From positions 149,398 to 207,195 of the forward strand of contig SZWC01000822.1 in assembly GCA_023375785.1 (NCBI GenBank): 57,798 bases of DNA, in the 5' to 3' direction. This stretch comes from Penium margaritaceum. Lineage: Eukaryota > Streptophyta > Zygnematophyceae > Desmidiales > Peniaceae. Below, piece by piece: positions 43,468 through 54,906 of the stretch. A program made the position numbers and the translations under genes. Numbering within the stretch: the first letter of the stretch is position 1; the number at the start of each line of letters is the position of its first letter. The notes below the pieces were generated by a model that saw only the letters and a program-made list of their open reading frames with translations, was not told where the DNA came from and did not search any database.

Positions 43468-43505
43468 GAAAAAAGTACGCCATACCGGTATGGCGTACTT
43501 TTTTC
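43468..43505. repeat. 38-bp perfect palindrome
   Basis: Arm GAAAAAAGTACGCCATACC is followed immediately by its reverse complement, with no spacer. Beyond the perfect core, CCATATCCACATC on the left and GAGGTGGACATGG on the right continue the symmetry imperfectly. Confidence 0.97.
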
Positions 43506-44102
43506 ACGGAGGTGGACATGGGGTATTCAATATTTCATTAAAAAGGTCAGTTGGTGAATGTGCAAAAGTTGACTGTCTGTTGTTCTTCAACGACCGGGTG
43601 GGGATCAGCGATCATTTGTCACCCAAAATCGAGACTGTCCAATAGTGTCGGGTGCATGGCGTAATATGTCAGCGACCCCTCCCTAAGCCCACTGTATTAT
43701 GGGGGGTTAATATTCATGCAAATGAAACTTGTCGGACTTCCTGTTTGTGTAAACGGTATTCACCAAGGGATAATCGTCCTTTCACGAAACCCATCCTTCA
43801 ATTCGGCACTCCCAACGGTAAACCACAGCACGCAAAGTCAGCCAGCAGGCCGTCACTGTCAGTGACCGCCAGCCTGTACACCGTTGACAAGTCGTCGCTT
43901 TCGCGACATTCCATGCGCCGAATCAAGGTAAGGCAATGAGACTCATCGGGTCGGATAACGTGCATGTACAAGGATGCACGGCGAATCCCCACAAAACCGT
44001 GCCACTATGTCTATTTTGTCTATCATGCACACGACGCGTGAAGGATTGGCGGGGAGACTATCGCCTTCCAGCATCCTGTCCAGGGTGATTGGTGGTCCTG
44101 CT

Positions 44103-44142
44103 TTGGATCCTACTCTCGACCGCTGTCGACAGTAGGGTCCAA
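44103..44142 (+). repeat. Imperfect hairpin upstream of the MULE transposase
   Basis: Arms TTGGATCCTACTCTCGAC (44103-44120) and GTCGACAGTAGGGTCCAA (44125-44142) pair at 16 of 18 positions around a 4-base loop. Confidence 0.8.
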
Positions 44143-45152
44143 GGCTCCGTCATGCTTGTCAAACTCCCACCATGCACGGCTGCCGCGCACCATGGACGCG
44201 CTTGCTGACGCCTCTGAGCCCGGTGAGCCTGGGCATCTAGTGCATTTAATTTCAGTTTTACATGTATTGTACCCAGGTCGTCCAAGATGGCTGCCCAGTT
44301 GCAGTGGGTTGCGTCCCGGAGGCGTAGGTCAGACGACGCTCCTCTGGTCCCTGAACGTCGTCGTCTCTCACGCCTGCACCTCAACGAGCAAGGTCTCGTG
44401 CCCCAAACCCCATCCACCCGAAACCTCGTGTACGACAACCACTTTGAGCATGAGCAACGTGCTCAGGTGCTCCTCATTTCACCCAAACAAGCAAGAGACA
44501 CACTGAGGCTGTGTCGCCCAAATCATGTTGATGGCAAAAATTGTGTCCCGTTTTCCCCTATTGTGAAGAATGTAAGGTTATCCATCTGTCCCTTCAACCG
44601 TGCCATGTCCATGTTTCTGGTGCAGTGTCCTCAGACGATGAGGCGTTTGGTCAGGCCCCAATGCGTAGAAAGGCAGAGCCTACTTTTCCCGCTAGGATGC
44701 CATTCCATGACATGGCTGAGGCATGCGTAGCAGTGGATGACTACGCCATCACCAACCGAATGACTATTCGGTGGCTGTGCAGTGAGAAGACGCGGTTCAC
44801 TGCACGGTGTGGGTAGTTCAAGGACAAAGATTGCCCGTGGCTACTCCGTGCCCATGTGGCGCCAAATGGCGCTGGTGTCGTGGTGGACGAGTTTGTCGAC
44901 GGACACAAGTGTGTCACAGGTGTTGGTTGCGGAGACTCGGTGAAGACTGTGAAGTGGGTGGCGCGGCAGATTGAGTCGACGCTGAAGCGGAACCCCACAG
45001 CTGACGTGAAGACGTTGGCGGCCGTTGTTCGCAAAGCCACAAGCAAAACGGTTGACAAGAACACAATGTACCGGGCGAAGAGTAAGGCACAAGAAAACAT
45101 CATCGGCCCCAAAGCCTTATCATGGAGTCTTTTCCCACTGTACTGTGAAGAG

Positions 45153-45236
45153 GTACGTATTGTTCACATTTTCAGTACATGAATTTTTTCCATGTATGCC
45201 TCGACTTTTTTACAAATTGTGTCACGTGGTCTGCAG
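45153..45236 (+). other. Candidate 84-bp intron in the MULE transposase
   Basis: GAG/GTACGT donor and TCTGCAG/CT acceptor. The length is a multiple of three. The segment contains an in-frame stop (TGA at 45180) that interrupts the frame unless removed. The flanking exons are in the same frame and read YCEE then LKRADQNTHAVAEATKEG. Confidence 0.75.
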
Positions 45237-47151
45237 CTTAAGCGTGCGGACCAGAACACGCATGCAGTCGCGGAGGCAACCAAGGAGGGCATGTTCATCG
45301 GGGCGTTCGTCACCCCAAGTGCTACTGTCCTCGGGTTCCAGCACGCACGTTGAATCCTCACGATGGAAGGCAAAAATCTCAAGAATGGGCACAAACAGGT
45401 GCTCCTCATCAGTCAGTTTTTCGACGCCAACGACAACGCTATGCCGATGGCATGGGCCATGGTGCAGGGGGAGAATGAAGACAATTGGACGTGGTTTTTG
45501 GAGCAGTTGGCAATCGCGTATCCAACGACGGCAAAGAAGGGCATGGCCGTCATTTCTGACCGTGACAAAGGTTTGTTGAATGCCGCGACAAAGGAGCTGC
45601 CCGGGGCTCATCACACCTACTGCTCCTACCACTTGTGGCAGAATATAAGGCAGAAATTTGGGAAGCAAGCTGGGTACTCGTTTTTGCGGCTGGCACATGC
45701 TCTCATACCCGCGGAATGGAGGAGGTGTGAATAACAGCTGCTTGTCGTCAACTCCCGCGATGCAGTGTACTTCCTTGGAGCAGACGGGGAGGGCAGCATC
45801 CCAAAGGAGCACTTGGCCAGGCTATACTATCCACTCGGTCGTGGTGGACACACTACCTTGAACGCGGCGGAGTCTTTGAACGCCCGCATCATTGAGTGCA
45901 GGAAACTGTTTCCCTTCTACTGCTTTGTGTCTCTCTACACATGGGTGCAGCGCTTGCTTACAGACAGGCACAAACTCAGCAAATCGTGCGAGGGTCAACT
46001 TGCCCCAACACCAGCAAAGCGCCTCCTGAACAGCGGCTTCCTTGCGCACAACTACGACGTCGTCGAGGAAGGGCCCCACAGTTGCAGCGTGACGGGACCC
46101 AGCAACAGAACGCGTATGGTGAAGGTGCATGACCGGACGTGCACTTGCGGTGCATGGAAGGAGTGGGGACAGCCCTGTGCGCATGCTTTCCTTCCCAACG
46201 TCCTTTGTATGCATGCGCATTTGTCATCAGCCGTGGGGAGCAAGCCGAGGCATTGTGCGACGTTGGTCTAACACGCATGGCATACAGGCGCACCTACAAC
46301 TTCCCCATGCCTGGCGTCAACCTAGCGTCGCTCAAAGTCCCGGAGGGTGTGCTGTGGCAGCAGCCAGGACCTGAGCGTGGAGCAGGGCGGCCTAAGAGTG
46401 CTCGATGGGACCGCGAGGACAAGCAGCGCAAAAACTACATCTGCCCCCGGTGCGGCCAGTAGGGACACACGAAGAAAAAGTGTACGAACAAGCCTACTGT
46501 GGCTCCTGCAGCTGAGGCAGCAGCCAATGCTCTGAAACGCCGGCTACAACGCGCAGAAGATGCGGTGAGGGCAGAGGCCTACGGTGGTAGGTGGCCTCTA
46601 GCTGAGACCCAAGCAGAGTGAGAAGTTGCGGCTGCTGCAGCAGAAGTTGCTGATGCTGCCACATGTACACCCAGCAACACCGCAGCTGGGTCACGTGCTG
46701 CTGGCACAGCATCACAGAGCATTCTCCCACTTTCAGACGATAGTCCAGGGACAAGCGTGTTGGGGATTGGCGCAGGCTGGGTATGGGCGGGGCAGGCGGG
46801 GCGTAGGACCACCAGTGAAACAGCAAACAGAGTTGCTGCTGTAGCCTCTGCAGTTGTTGAGGCAACTGCAAGGGCAACAAGACCGGCGAGTCGTGCAACT
46901 GGCGATGCTGAGTACGACCCCGAGGCAACAGGCTATAACTATGCACAGGAAGAGATCTACGACCCTGAACGGCACGCTCTGAGTGACTCGGATGATGAGG
47001 AGCCCGAGGACGGTGACCACTTCATTGACCCGCAGCAACAGAGGGAGTGGGAGGCAAGAACACTTCGTGAAAACAGCAACAAGCTTGTGTCATGGACAGG
47101 TGGGAGGAGTGCGCAGAGGAGTGGGATGACGAGCCCGATGTCTAATAAAAG

Positions 47152-47256
47152 GTAAGTTTGCCATGTTGTTGCAAAACGTGGTCATTAGTGCTCTACATCT
47201 CTGAAATCTTCAGGGTTACTCATTCCTCCACTCTTGTCGCCATGTGTGTGTTGCAG
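47152..47256 (+). other. Candidate 105-bp intron near the transposase C-terminus
   Basis: The donor GTAAGT overlaps an in-frame TAA; the acceptor is GTGTTGCAG. Splicing adds an open exon (47257-47368) reading RVEAHVVRTARIKLEEEEL to TGA 47366. Without splicing the frame ends at TAA 47153. Confidence 0.5.
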
Positions 47257-47368
47257 GTCATGTCCAAGATGGTTTAGGGTTGAAGCACACGTGGTCAGAA
47301 CAGCAAGGATCAAATTGGAAGAGGAGGAACTTGCCTTACCTCCTCCACTGGGTGTACATGGGTTGTGA

Positions 47369-47719
47369 GAGGGCCTAGGTTTTGACCAGAAGGACCGTTG
47401 CAGGGCCAGCAAGACCAGGGGGGTAGTGCATGTGGAGTAGGGTGCTTTTCATGGGGTGATGAAAGCCAGAGTGTTATTACAAGTGTTGAAGAGAATTGTC
47501 CATGATCCATGTTGTCTAGTGAACAAGTGTTAAACCCTTGCTTAAGTGAGTGCAAACCGTACACATAATCACAATAATAAAACATGGAATTGCGCTGGAG
47601 GAAATGAACAAAACGAGTGTGTTACATGTAAGTTTAAAGGACGTGGATTGCCCTGTGGTTCATTCTCTTCAACACATCTTCGGTTTAGTCTTCTCACTAG
47701 CACACCGGCACAGACAACC
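47369..47719. other. Spacer, nothing recognised
   Basis: Between the transposase and the next ORF. No repeat, RNA gene or coding motif was identified. Confidence 0.5.
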
Positions 47720-48064
47720 ATGGATTCGGTGACTTCTTTCCTTGCTGGAGCTGGTGCGACATACATCCTCATGACATGGAGGGGTTGGACACCAAGGCCA
47801 GTTCACATTGTGAAGATGCACATGTGTCCTTGTCAACATGGAGCGTGTCAAAAAGTAGACAGTGCGTGTGAGGAAGAGCAGGAAGATGTCTTCTATGACG
47901 TGGAGGACTGTGATGTAGAGGGCACTGACACTATGTTCTCGGACACGGAAGACGATGTGCAGTTTGTTGACTGCTACCCTGATGTTTGCTGTATGAAAAA
48001 CAACTTGTGTCCTGCCTGTGAGATCATGGCCTGGATCTATTCTTTTCCACCTACGGTCCAGTGA
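47720..48064 (+). CDS. Small Cys- and acid-rich ORF of unknown function
   Basis: 114 codons from ATG 47720, chosen for its strong context (ACCATGG); the frame is open upstream to about 47546. It has a short hydrophobic stretch near the start (TSFLAGAGATYILM), a Cys pair CPCQHGAC, a very acidic middle (Glu/Asp-rich, EEEQEDVFYDVEDCDVEG and DTEDDV), and a Cys cluster CYPDVCCMKNNLCPAC at the end. An AATAAA occurs at about 48251. I recognise no family. It could be a MULE accessory gene, a captured host fragment or a chance frame. Confidence 0.35.
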   Translation: MDSVTSFLAGAGATYILMTWRGWTPRPVHIVKMHMCPCQHGACQKVDSACEEEQEDVFYDVEDCDVEGTDTMFSDTEDDVQFVDCYPDVCCMKNNLCPACEIMAWIYSFPPTVQ

Positions 48065-48646
48065 TGGTTGGTCAGTGGACGGCCAGGTCCATTCATCGGA
48101 GGATGTGCACACTAAGTGTGCTGGAGCACGAGAGTGGATGTACATTTTCAATGCCTGATGTGCAAGTGGTAGACACAATAGTGTATTTGAAAAGGCCTGG
48201 TTGCGCTATTCATTGGTACTCTGTGTGATATGTGCAGTGGGGATGTTGTGAATAAACCCAGAAATGTATTAATCATGTACCCAACAGAATGCACCAGTAC
48301 ATGTGCAACGTTACCCGATGAAAATGGAAGACAGATGTGCAATAGCAAACATGCACTCATATGAACATAGTATGTCTTGCAGATGGACGCTGAGAAGGCG
48401 CTTAGGCAGTGAATGCATTTGGGCATCCGGTTATGAAAAGCAAAGATTAATGACACTAGAACCATGGGGTCACATACGCGACGATGTGATGGGATGCATC
48501 TGCACCCACGGCAGCCAATCACTTTTCGTGTACACTGGGCGGCTGGTTGGAGCCCGCATATCCACAATCCAACACATGCCATGAGGACTAGAAGGATCAT
48601 GGTCATACATGGCGTCCCAAGAAGCCTTCACATTGCGCCATGCAGC
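48065..48646. other. Spacer between the small ORF and CopB, no gene recognised
   Basis: Contains AATAAA near 48251, a possible polyadenylation signal for the preceding ORF. No other structure was identified. Confidence 0.5.
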
Positions 48647-49283
48647 TGAGAAGATGCAAGGAAGCTTCCTAGCAACACTCCCATTGACCAGGCGTCAGTG
48701 TCTGATCAAACGGTTACGACAGTCACAAGTCGTGCACGCAACGGCAAGAGTTTGGCTAGGGGACACAAGGCAAAGTGTCTGAATGCTTCAATAGCATTTG
48801 CAGAGAGAAATGATAAATGACAGGTCCATGGCATAAATACATGCCGCGGCGCACAGCGGGTGTCGCACACGGCGGTCCACGAGCTGTCCTAAAACCGGCC
48901 CAAAACCACTGTTTTGGCCATAACTCTGCGCACACATGTCAGAATGCTACGCCGTCTGAACCTAGACATGCAAGATCACAAGACAGACGCTACGACTGGT
49001 CACATGCATGCATCCATCATCAGACGGTGAACACGCAATGCAAAAACATGCAAATCAGGCTCATGGCCAGTCCGCCGAAAAAACTCCTGCAAGCTGTAGA
49101 AAAAACAGTAGGGAGTCCCGGCAGTGTCCGAGGCTCTGGAATGGTAGTCGGGCAACTCTAAGCTGGTAGTCCACCACCAGTCATCGCACCGGTGTCACTA
49201 GGGCCCGCCTCAGGGATCTGCACGAGTATGGACACGGCCGAGTGGTCACAGTAGACTGTACAAGAATGTCACAAATCACAACA
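48647..49283 (-). repeat. CopB 3' LTR
   Basis: 637 bp; in element orientation TGTTGTGATTTG to CATCTTCTCA, preceded by the purine-rich ATTAGGGAG (49284-49292). Pairs with 55791-56368. Confidence 0.9.
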
Positions 49284-49395
49284 CTCCCTAATGACCCGAT
49301 GGTACGCATGCCCATACACATGCAGCACAGGGACGAGTACAATAGTGTGTGTAAAACAGATGGGACACGGACACACATCCCATACTCAACCACTC

Positions 49396-49824
49396 TCAGG
49401 CATGGGGCGAACGAATGGCCACCAGGAACTTTCCGCGAGCTAGTGCCTTCGTCAAGAAATCAGCACGCTGCATGTCGGTGCCAACCCACATGACGGAGAT
49501 CACGTGTCGCTCCACCAGATCACACACAAAGTGATGCTCAACCGCAATGTGCTTCGTGCGAGTTGGAAAGACACCGGAGTTCTCCGTAATGGCGAGAGCA
49601 CTCTGGTTCTCACAGCGAAGCACAATGGCGGGTACTGACTGACCAAGCTCAAGAAACAGGGGCTGTACCCATACCGCCTCAGCAGCCCCTCCGCCCAAAG
49701 CAACGTACTCTGCCTCCGACGAGCTACGTGCGATGCAGCCTTGCTTCCCACTATGCCAAGACAGAGTGGTACCGCCGAGCAAGAACACGTAGCCAGTAGG
49801 GCTACGTCCATCTGGGCTCCAGGC
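49396..49824 (-). pseudogene. CopB RNase H
   Basis: Reads FLLGGTTLSWHSGKQGCIAR, SSSEAEYVALGGG, RCENQSALAITE, TKHIAVEHHFVCDLVERHVI and MQRADFLTKALARG. Terminates at TGA 49396, the same terminator as in CopA1. TAG at 49825 replaces the Trp codon of the YTDSDW motif (TGG in CopA1), which marks G-to-A change. Confidence 0.9.
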
Positions 49825-49827
49825 CTA

Positions 49828-51074
49828 GTCGTTGTCAGTGTAGCCGTCAAGGACCATCGAACACTGCGGACGAAAGCAGAGTCCAAGGTACGGTGTGGAG
49901 ACCACGTACCGTACCACTCGCACAGCCGCGTGAAGGGGGTTTGCACGTGGAACCTGCGAGAACTGAGCGAGGAGGTTGACAGTGAAAGCGATGTCTGGAC
50001 GTGTGGTAGTGGCCAGGTACATGAGATATCCGATGAGATGGAGGTACAAGGTCACGTCCACTGTCTCCCCCAGCTGTGTGGGATCATCCACCTTCAGGGC
50101 ATCTTGCCCATCAGGTGTAAGAGGTGTGGAAGCAATGGGCACTGCACCAAGGAGGTCGCTGAAACGCTCCCCGACGACTCGTGTGTATCGGGCCTGATGT
50201 AGCAACAGTGTCCGATGTCTGCGATCTCGCACGATCTCCATACCAAGAAACACCGATGCACGACCAAGGTCCTTCATCCTGTAGGCAATCTGAAGGACAG
50301 CCTTGGCCTCCTTCACGGCCTCCAGGGATGAAGCCGCGATCAAAAGGTCATCGACGTAAACCAGGATGGCGGTGAACCGCTCAGGTGTCGGTAAGATGAA
50401 GAGAGAGGGATCTGCCTTGCTCTGTACATATCCCGCACGAGTCAAAGTGCCGGTGATCTCCCGGTTCCGACACTGCGGAGACTGCTTGAGGCTGTACAAG
50501 AACTTGCGCAGCGCCAGACCTTGTCACCGTCCTTAAAACCTGGTGGCTGAGCCACGTAAATCTCCTCATCCAAAGAGCCATGGAGGAACACATTGTTCAT
50601 GTCCATCTGGTGCAGTTCCCAGTCATGCGGAGCCACTACACCAAACAGAGCTCGAGCTGAGGTCATGCGGCCGACAGGGGTAAAGGTGTCAGTGTAATCG
50701 ACGCCCGCAATCTGAGAGTACCCCTTGACAACCAAGCGGGCCGTGTAGCATTCCAGTGATCCATCCGGCTTCACTTTCTTGAAAAAGACCCACTTAATTT
50801 GAATAGCCTTCGTCCCAGGCGGAAGGTCAATAAGCTCATACACTCTATGCTCTCGCATAGCACGAAGCTCATCCTCACAAGTAGTGCACCAAGCGTCAGC
50901 ATCCTGTGATGAGAGAGCTTCTCTCAGAGTGCCCGGGTCGGGCGCCATAGAGGGAGAGCTCTGCGTGGCAAGGGCACACGCCTCGGTGCTAGGCCTGATG
51001 ACCACAAGATCAGCTACTACATCACAAGCGATATGGAACTTGCGAGTGACAAGATCGTGCCCTACAGGGCACAC
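49828..51074 (-). pseudogene. CopB reverse transcriptase
   Basis: Reads EDELRAMREHRVYELIDLPP, AIQIKWVFFKKVKPDGSLEC, LVVKGYSQIAGVDYTDTF, motif A HQMDMNNVFLHGSL, then after a frameshift near 50500 YSLKQSPQCRNREI and catalytic YVDDLLIAAS with both Asp. The thumb includes TTTRPDIAFTVNLLAQFSQ. The frame moves once between 51074 and 50499. Close relative of CopA1 RT. Confidence 0.92.
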
Positions 51075-51899
51075 TGGATGTACCTCTGTGAGCTCAGTGC
51101 GGACACTCAGGCCTACGGCCTTTGTGCCGGGGTCACCGCTCGCGATGCTGCGAGGGGGGCGCCTGGGTGCGGGGCCCGACGCTCGCTGAGCTCCGGAATC
51201 CAGTGGTCAAAGACGGCCACTGGGCTCATGAGAGTAACCGAAGCTCGAGGGGCGCACCTCATGCTCAGGGACAGGCACAACCACAACTGGTGGGGACTGA
51301 GGGAATGCAGGTGATGCCGTGCGAGGAGATGCGTGTGTGGGGGACACGGGGTTGGGTGTGATAGCAGGAGCAGGCAAGACTGGATCTGACACAGAGGCAG
51401 GAGTGCCAGGAGGAGCAGATACGGGAGTAGGCGAGACTGGACCAGACACAGGAACAGGAGTGCCAGTAGACGCAGGTACTGGCGCAGAATTAGGCGCGGG
51501 AACAGAATCAGGGGCACCTGTGGGGCGTGAAACAACCTGGATGCGCGAGGTCTCTGGACTGACGACGCTGTTTGTCGAGTCATCAAGGGCCGCAGACCGA
51601 GAGGTCAAGGGGGCTCAACCGGACACATCAGCTTGGTGAGAGGTGCTCGCTGGCGTAGACTTCTCCCCCATCCGCCGAGAACCCTCACAAGTAGGAACAT
51701 GTTTCGCGGAGAGTGCCGTGATCGAAGTCAGGTCACGGTAGGTGAGAGACTCGAAAAAGAGGGCGTCGCGTGACTCAATGACGTGACAACGAGTAGGGTC
51801 CCAGAAGCGCCAAGCTTTCGACCGTCGGGAATGCCTACAAAGGCACACAAGCAGCCCCGAGATGAGACCTTGGACCCCTGCTGGTCCTCGGTATACCAC
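51075..51899 (-). pseudogene. CopB integrase C-terminus and Pro/Ser/Val spacer
   Basis: The C-terminal segment reads KAWRFWDPTRCHVIESRDAL (near 51790), homologous to CopA1, where the Trp codon has become TGA. The spacer, 51150-51600, is rich in Pro/Val/Ser with loose repeats (APVPASTGTPVPVSGPVSP), unlike the strict 36-bp repeat of CopA1. Confidence 0.75.
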
Positions 51900-53426
51900 A
51901 CGGAGGCCAAGGATCCCTAGACATGAGCGAGATAAAGGTCAGCACTGTGTCCAAACCAGAGCTCATACGGTGTAATGTGGTCCGGAAGTGGACCGTGCGG
52001 GAGGCGGTTCCAGACCCAAGTCATGTAGGCGAACCCTCAAAGACAAAGGACTCAGGGAGACCGCACTCAGACCGCATAGCGCCGACCGCATCCTCCATGG
52101 TGCAGTTCCAGCGCTCGAAAACACCATTCTGCTAAGGGGTAGCAGGAGCGAAGACCTGGTGAAAAATCCCATTCTCAGCAAAGAACCCGTCCATCTTGCC
52201 AAAGAACTCACCGCCGCGATCCGAGCGGAAAGTATGTAGTGTGTGACGGGACTGATGCTCAGCCATCACTAGCCAGAGTCGAACCACAAGGGCGGCGTCA
52301 CTCTTCTGACGCAGGCTGTAGACCCACTGCATCCGGGTAAAGTCGTCAGTCAGAGTCAGAACATACCGGCCCCGATCAGATAGGGACTCGACCGGAAGAG
52401 GACCGAGAAGGTCTGAGTGAACTAGCTCGAGAGGCCAAAGTGATCAGGAACGAAAGTCAGGGTAGGTGCATCGATGCATCTTCCCCTGAGCACAAAAAAG
52501 AGAGTCAGTCTTGGGTGGCTTCTCGAAAGAAACCGCGTCAAGACCGAGAGCTGGCTGTGTCCGAATGAGCTTCGACATAGTATCAAAGCCCACATGACAC
52601 AGACGGTGATGAAGCAACCGCTGGTGTTCCGCAGACAGAACACTAGTGACAAAGACACGACCGGAGGAGGATGGAGAGCAAGGGGAGGAGGTCCGAGGGA
52701 CGCGATACAAATCATCTACGACGAGGCACGAAGTACAATACTGCGAGTGTCAGTAGTAGTCATAGTCGTTGAGTCTACGGTATGCTCCACAGAGAGACCC
52801 ATCAGTGTGCAGGCACGCACAGAAAGCAGGTTGAGCTCAAGATCAGGTACAAACAACACGTTGGAAAGGTACAAGGGGCCAGACGGACCGTTGAAACATA
52901 CAACCCCAATACCATGGAATGGCAAGGACTGACCAGAGCCTGTACGGACGGAACGAACAGACATGACAGGACCGAGAACAACAAAATCACTAAGACGACA
53001 TGTCATGTGATGAGTGGCACCAGAATCAATGATCCAAGTGCCACCGCAGTCACGACTGGTGGACGTCACTATACAACGGGCAATGGAACACTCGGCGTCA
53101 GAGGGACGCTGAGCCGTCAGTGGGAAGGAACGACGCAGGGCACAACGATAAGACTCATGAACCCAATTGGTGCAGTCAGGCCCATCATCATCACATGCAG
53201 ACTGTGCTCCCCCACACGTGTCATCAAGATCCACAGGATTGTACGGACAGACAGTATGTGGACCACCCGATGATGACGACACAGTCGCACCTCCTTGAAA
53301 GCAGAGCGCCAGAAGGTGTCGGAGCTCAGCGATGGTGCGGTCGCGTGGGTCCGGATCAATGCTACTCGCCGGTGAGAAAGCAGGAACAGCTGCACCCGTG
53401 GCCGCCACGCGTCCGGCGGATGGCAA
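51900..53426 (-). pseudogene. CopB protease, GAG-pre-integrase and integrase core
   Basis: The protease site is WIIDSGATHHMTC near 53020. The pre-integrase region has HHRLCHVGFDTM and CAQGKMHRCTYPDF (52460-52640). The integrase has HSDLLGP (first Asp), RSDRGGEFF (second Asp) and QNGVFERWN (Glu). Stops are TGA 52444 and TAG 52132; the latter sits directly before QNGV, where many copia integrases have Gln. A frameshift lies near 52712. Confidence 0.88.
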
Positions 53427-54906
53427 GGATGACGTGATGGACGTGGAACAAAGGGCGTGTGCAGCCTGGAGCCCACGAGCAATCCGCGCCCAGTCGAGCG
53501 GCTGCTGGCACTCGGTGTAGCGATTGGCGCCTCCATAGTTGTAGCAGTGAACAGAACGTCCACTGCTACCACTGGATGACGACTGCTGCTGTGATTGTTG
53601 CTGACCTAATCCACGCTTCCCCTTCTTCTTCTTCCCCTGAGTTGCTGCTGCAACACCCTGTGTCTAAGTGGGTGTGGACGGGGCCGAAGAGGAGGAGGAA
53701 GATGAGGACGTGATGGAGGATGAAGAAGGAGACTCCAGGAGGGAAGATGGTGGTGATGCGACGACTACTACAGCAAGAGAAGTCTCCTGATGGGCCACGG
53801 CTGCCTCGCGGGCTGAAGTCACCTGGAGGAAGAGCCAATGCGCTTATGGGAGAAACTGTAGAGTAGCTAAAAAGGGATCGAGGACAGTGTCACTGTACCG
53901 TGTGAAGATGTCAGTATACTCAAGGCCAACTTCGAGCATCATCGTACGGAGCGCCCATGGCTGTGTGCATCTTGAGGTCCCAAGGCGCGTGTAGATGCGC
54001 ATGGTGCGTCGCTAGTAATCGGCTACAGGCTCTGCAGGCCCCTGACGGAGAGAGTGGAAGGCACAAATGTGTGCTACACGAGTGGCGTGCGTCTCTGCGG
54101 CCAGCAGGGATTAAGCCAGATCCCAACCTACGCGTGGATCGGCGCCGGTGCCTGTGCCGGCCTCGCCAAGGAAGGGGCGGAAATTGACAACGGACTAGCG
54201 TGGCATGGCATAGAGGAGTCCGCGCATCACCCTGGCTGTTGTCAGCACCTGTGCTGGATCTGGAAGCTGATACAGTCTGTGGTAGTAGGACCACACTCCC
54301 TCCGAAGTAGCCCAAACCTAAACGAGGATCTCCCAGCAGTCGAAGCCGTCCTCATTGATGTACCGTTGAGGTGGTGTCTTAAAGTCCTTGGGTTGCCGCT
54401 CCGTGGGGAGAGCAACCGCAGGCTGAGGAGGAAAAGAAATGGGGAAGTCTCCTGGAAGGGGATAGTCACCGGGATAGTCGCTGATCATCGTATCGGAGGA
54501 AACCAAGGAGATCTGGTGCCCGTTTTCAACTGACGGAGGCGCTCCTGAAGAACTCGAATCTCATGATCCGGGGAGTCGCCTGTGATGTCTGGCATGAATG
54601 GATCATCATCCAGGAGGTCAGGAGGTGGTGGGTCAGGTCTACCTCCTGTCACGGGTGCCTGAGCTGACTGTTGTGTGGAGACCGCAACGCCGGCAGCTCC
54701 CTCGGAAACCTGCCGTGGGACCGTGGACTGGGCATACAGAAGCTCAGTCAATGTGCTGATGGCATCAGTCTGCTCCCGCTTACGCGACGCATCTCATCCT
54801 ACTGGCTCCGCAGGTCCTCAATGGCCTACGGGCGTGGGCTCAGGATCCCAGAAGAAGAGGAGGAGGGATGACCTGTCCCCTCCCCCTTGTTGTCAGACGA
54901 GTTCAT
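53427..54906 (-). pseudogene. gag: CopB gag
   Basis: Start chosen at ATG 54906 (MNSSDNKGEGTGH). A probable coiled coil follows (DHEIRVLQERLRQLK near 54550), then the Gag core PKDFKTPPQRYI and WATSEGVWSYYHRLYQLPDP, homologous to CopA1. The zinc knuckle near 53530-53570 reads CYNYGGANRYTEC: second Cys is Tyr and the His is Arg, so metal binding is lost. Several TAG stops (for example 54318) and frameshifts occur. Confidence 0.75.

Larger units (their letters stand above)
42787..44286. other. Spacer upstream of the MULE, no gene recognised
   Basis: About 1.5 kb with no coding match. It holds repeated CATATCC motifs at 43330-43460, a 38-bp perfect palindrome (43468-43505) and an imperfect hairpin (44103-44142). 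It may include the 5' part of the MULE, but no long terminal inverted repeat was identified. Confidence 0.5.
44287..47368 (+). pseudogene. Mutator-like (MULE) transposase with SWIM zinc finger, two candidate introns
   Basis: Starts at ATG 44287 (frame 1); a frameshift near 44560 moves the reading to frame 3. The DNA-binding part is near 44760-45110. The MULE core reads MEGKNLKNGHKQVLLISQFF (first catalytic Asp replaced by Glu), VISDRDKGLLNAATKELPGA (second Asp), HHTYCSYHLWQNIRQKFG and TLNAAESLNARI (Glu). The SWIM finger is CTCGAWKEWGQPCAHAF at about 46140-46190. After a frameshift near 46215 come YRRTYNFPMPGVNLASLKVP, GAGRPKSARW, and a knuckle CPRCGQ-stop-GHTKKKC (TAG 46460). Other stops: TAG 44814, TGA 45351, TAA 45732, TGA 46619. 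Introns are proposed at 45153-45236 and 47152-47256; the coding end is TGA 47366. Confidence 0.85.
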
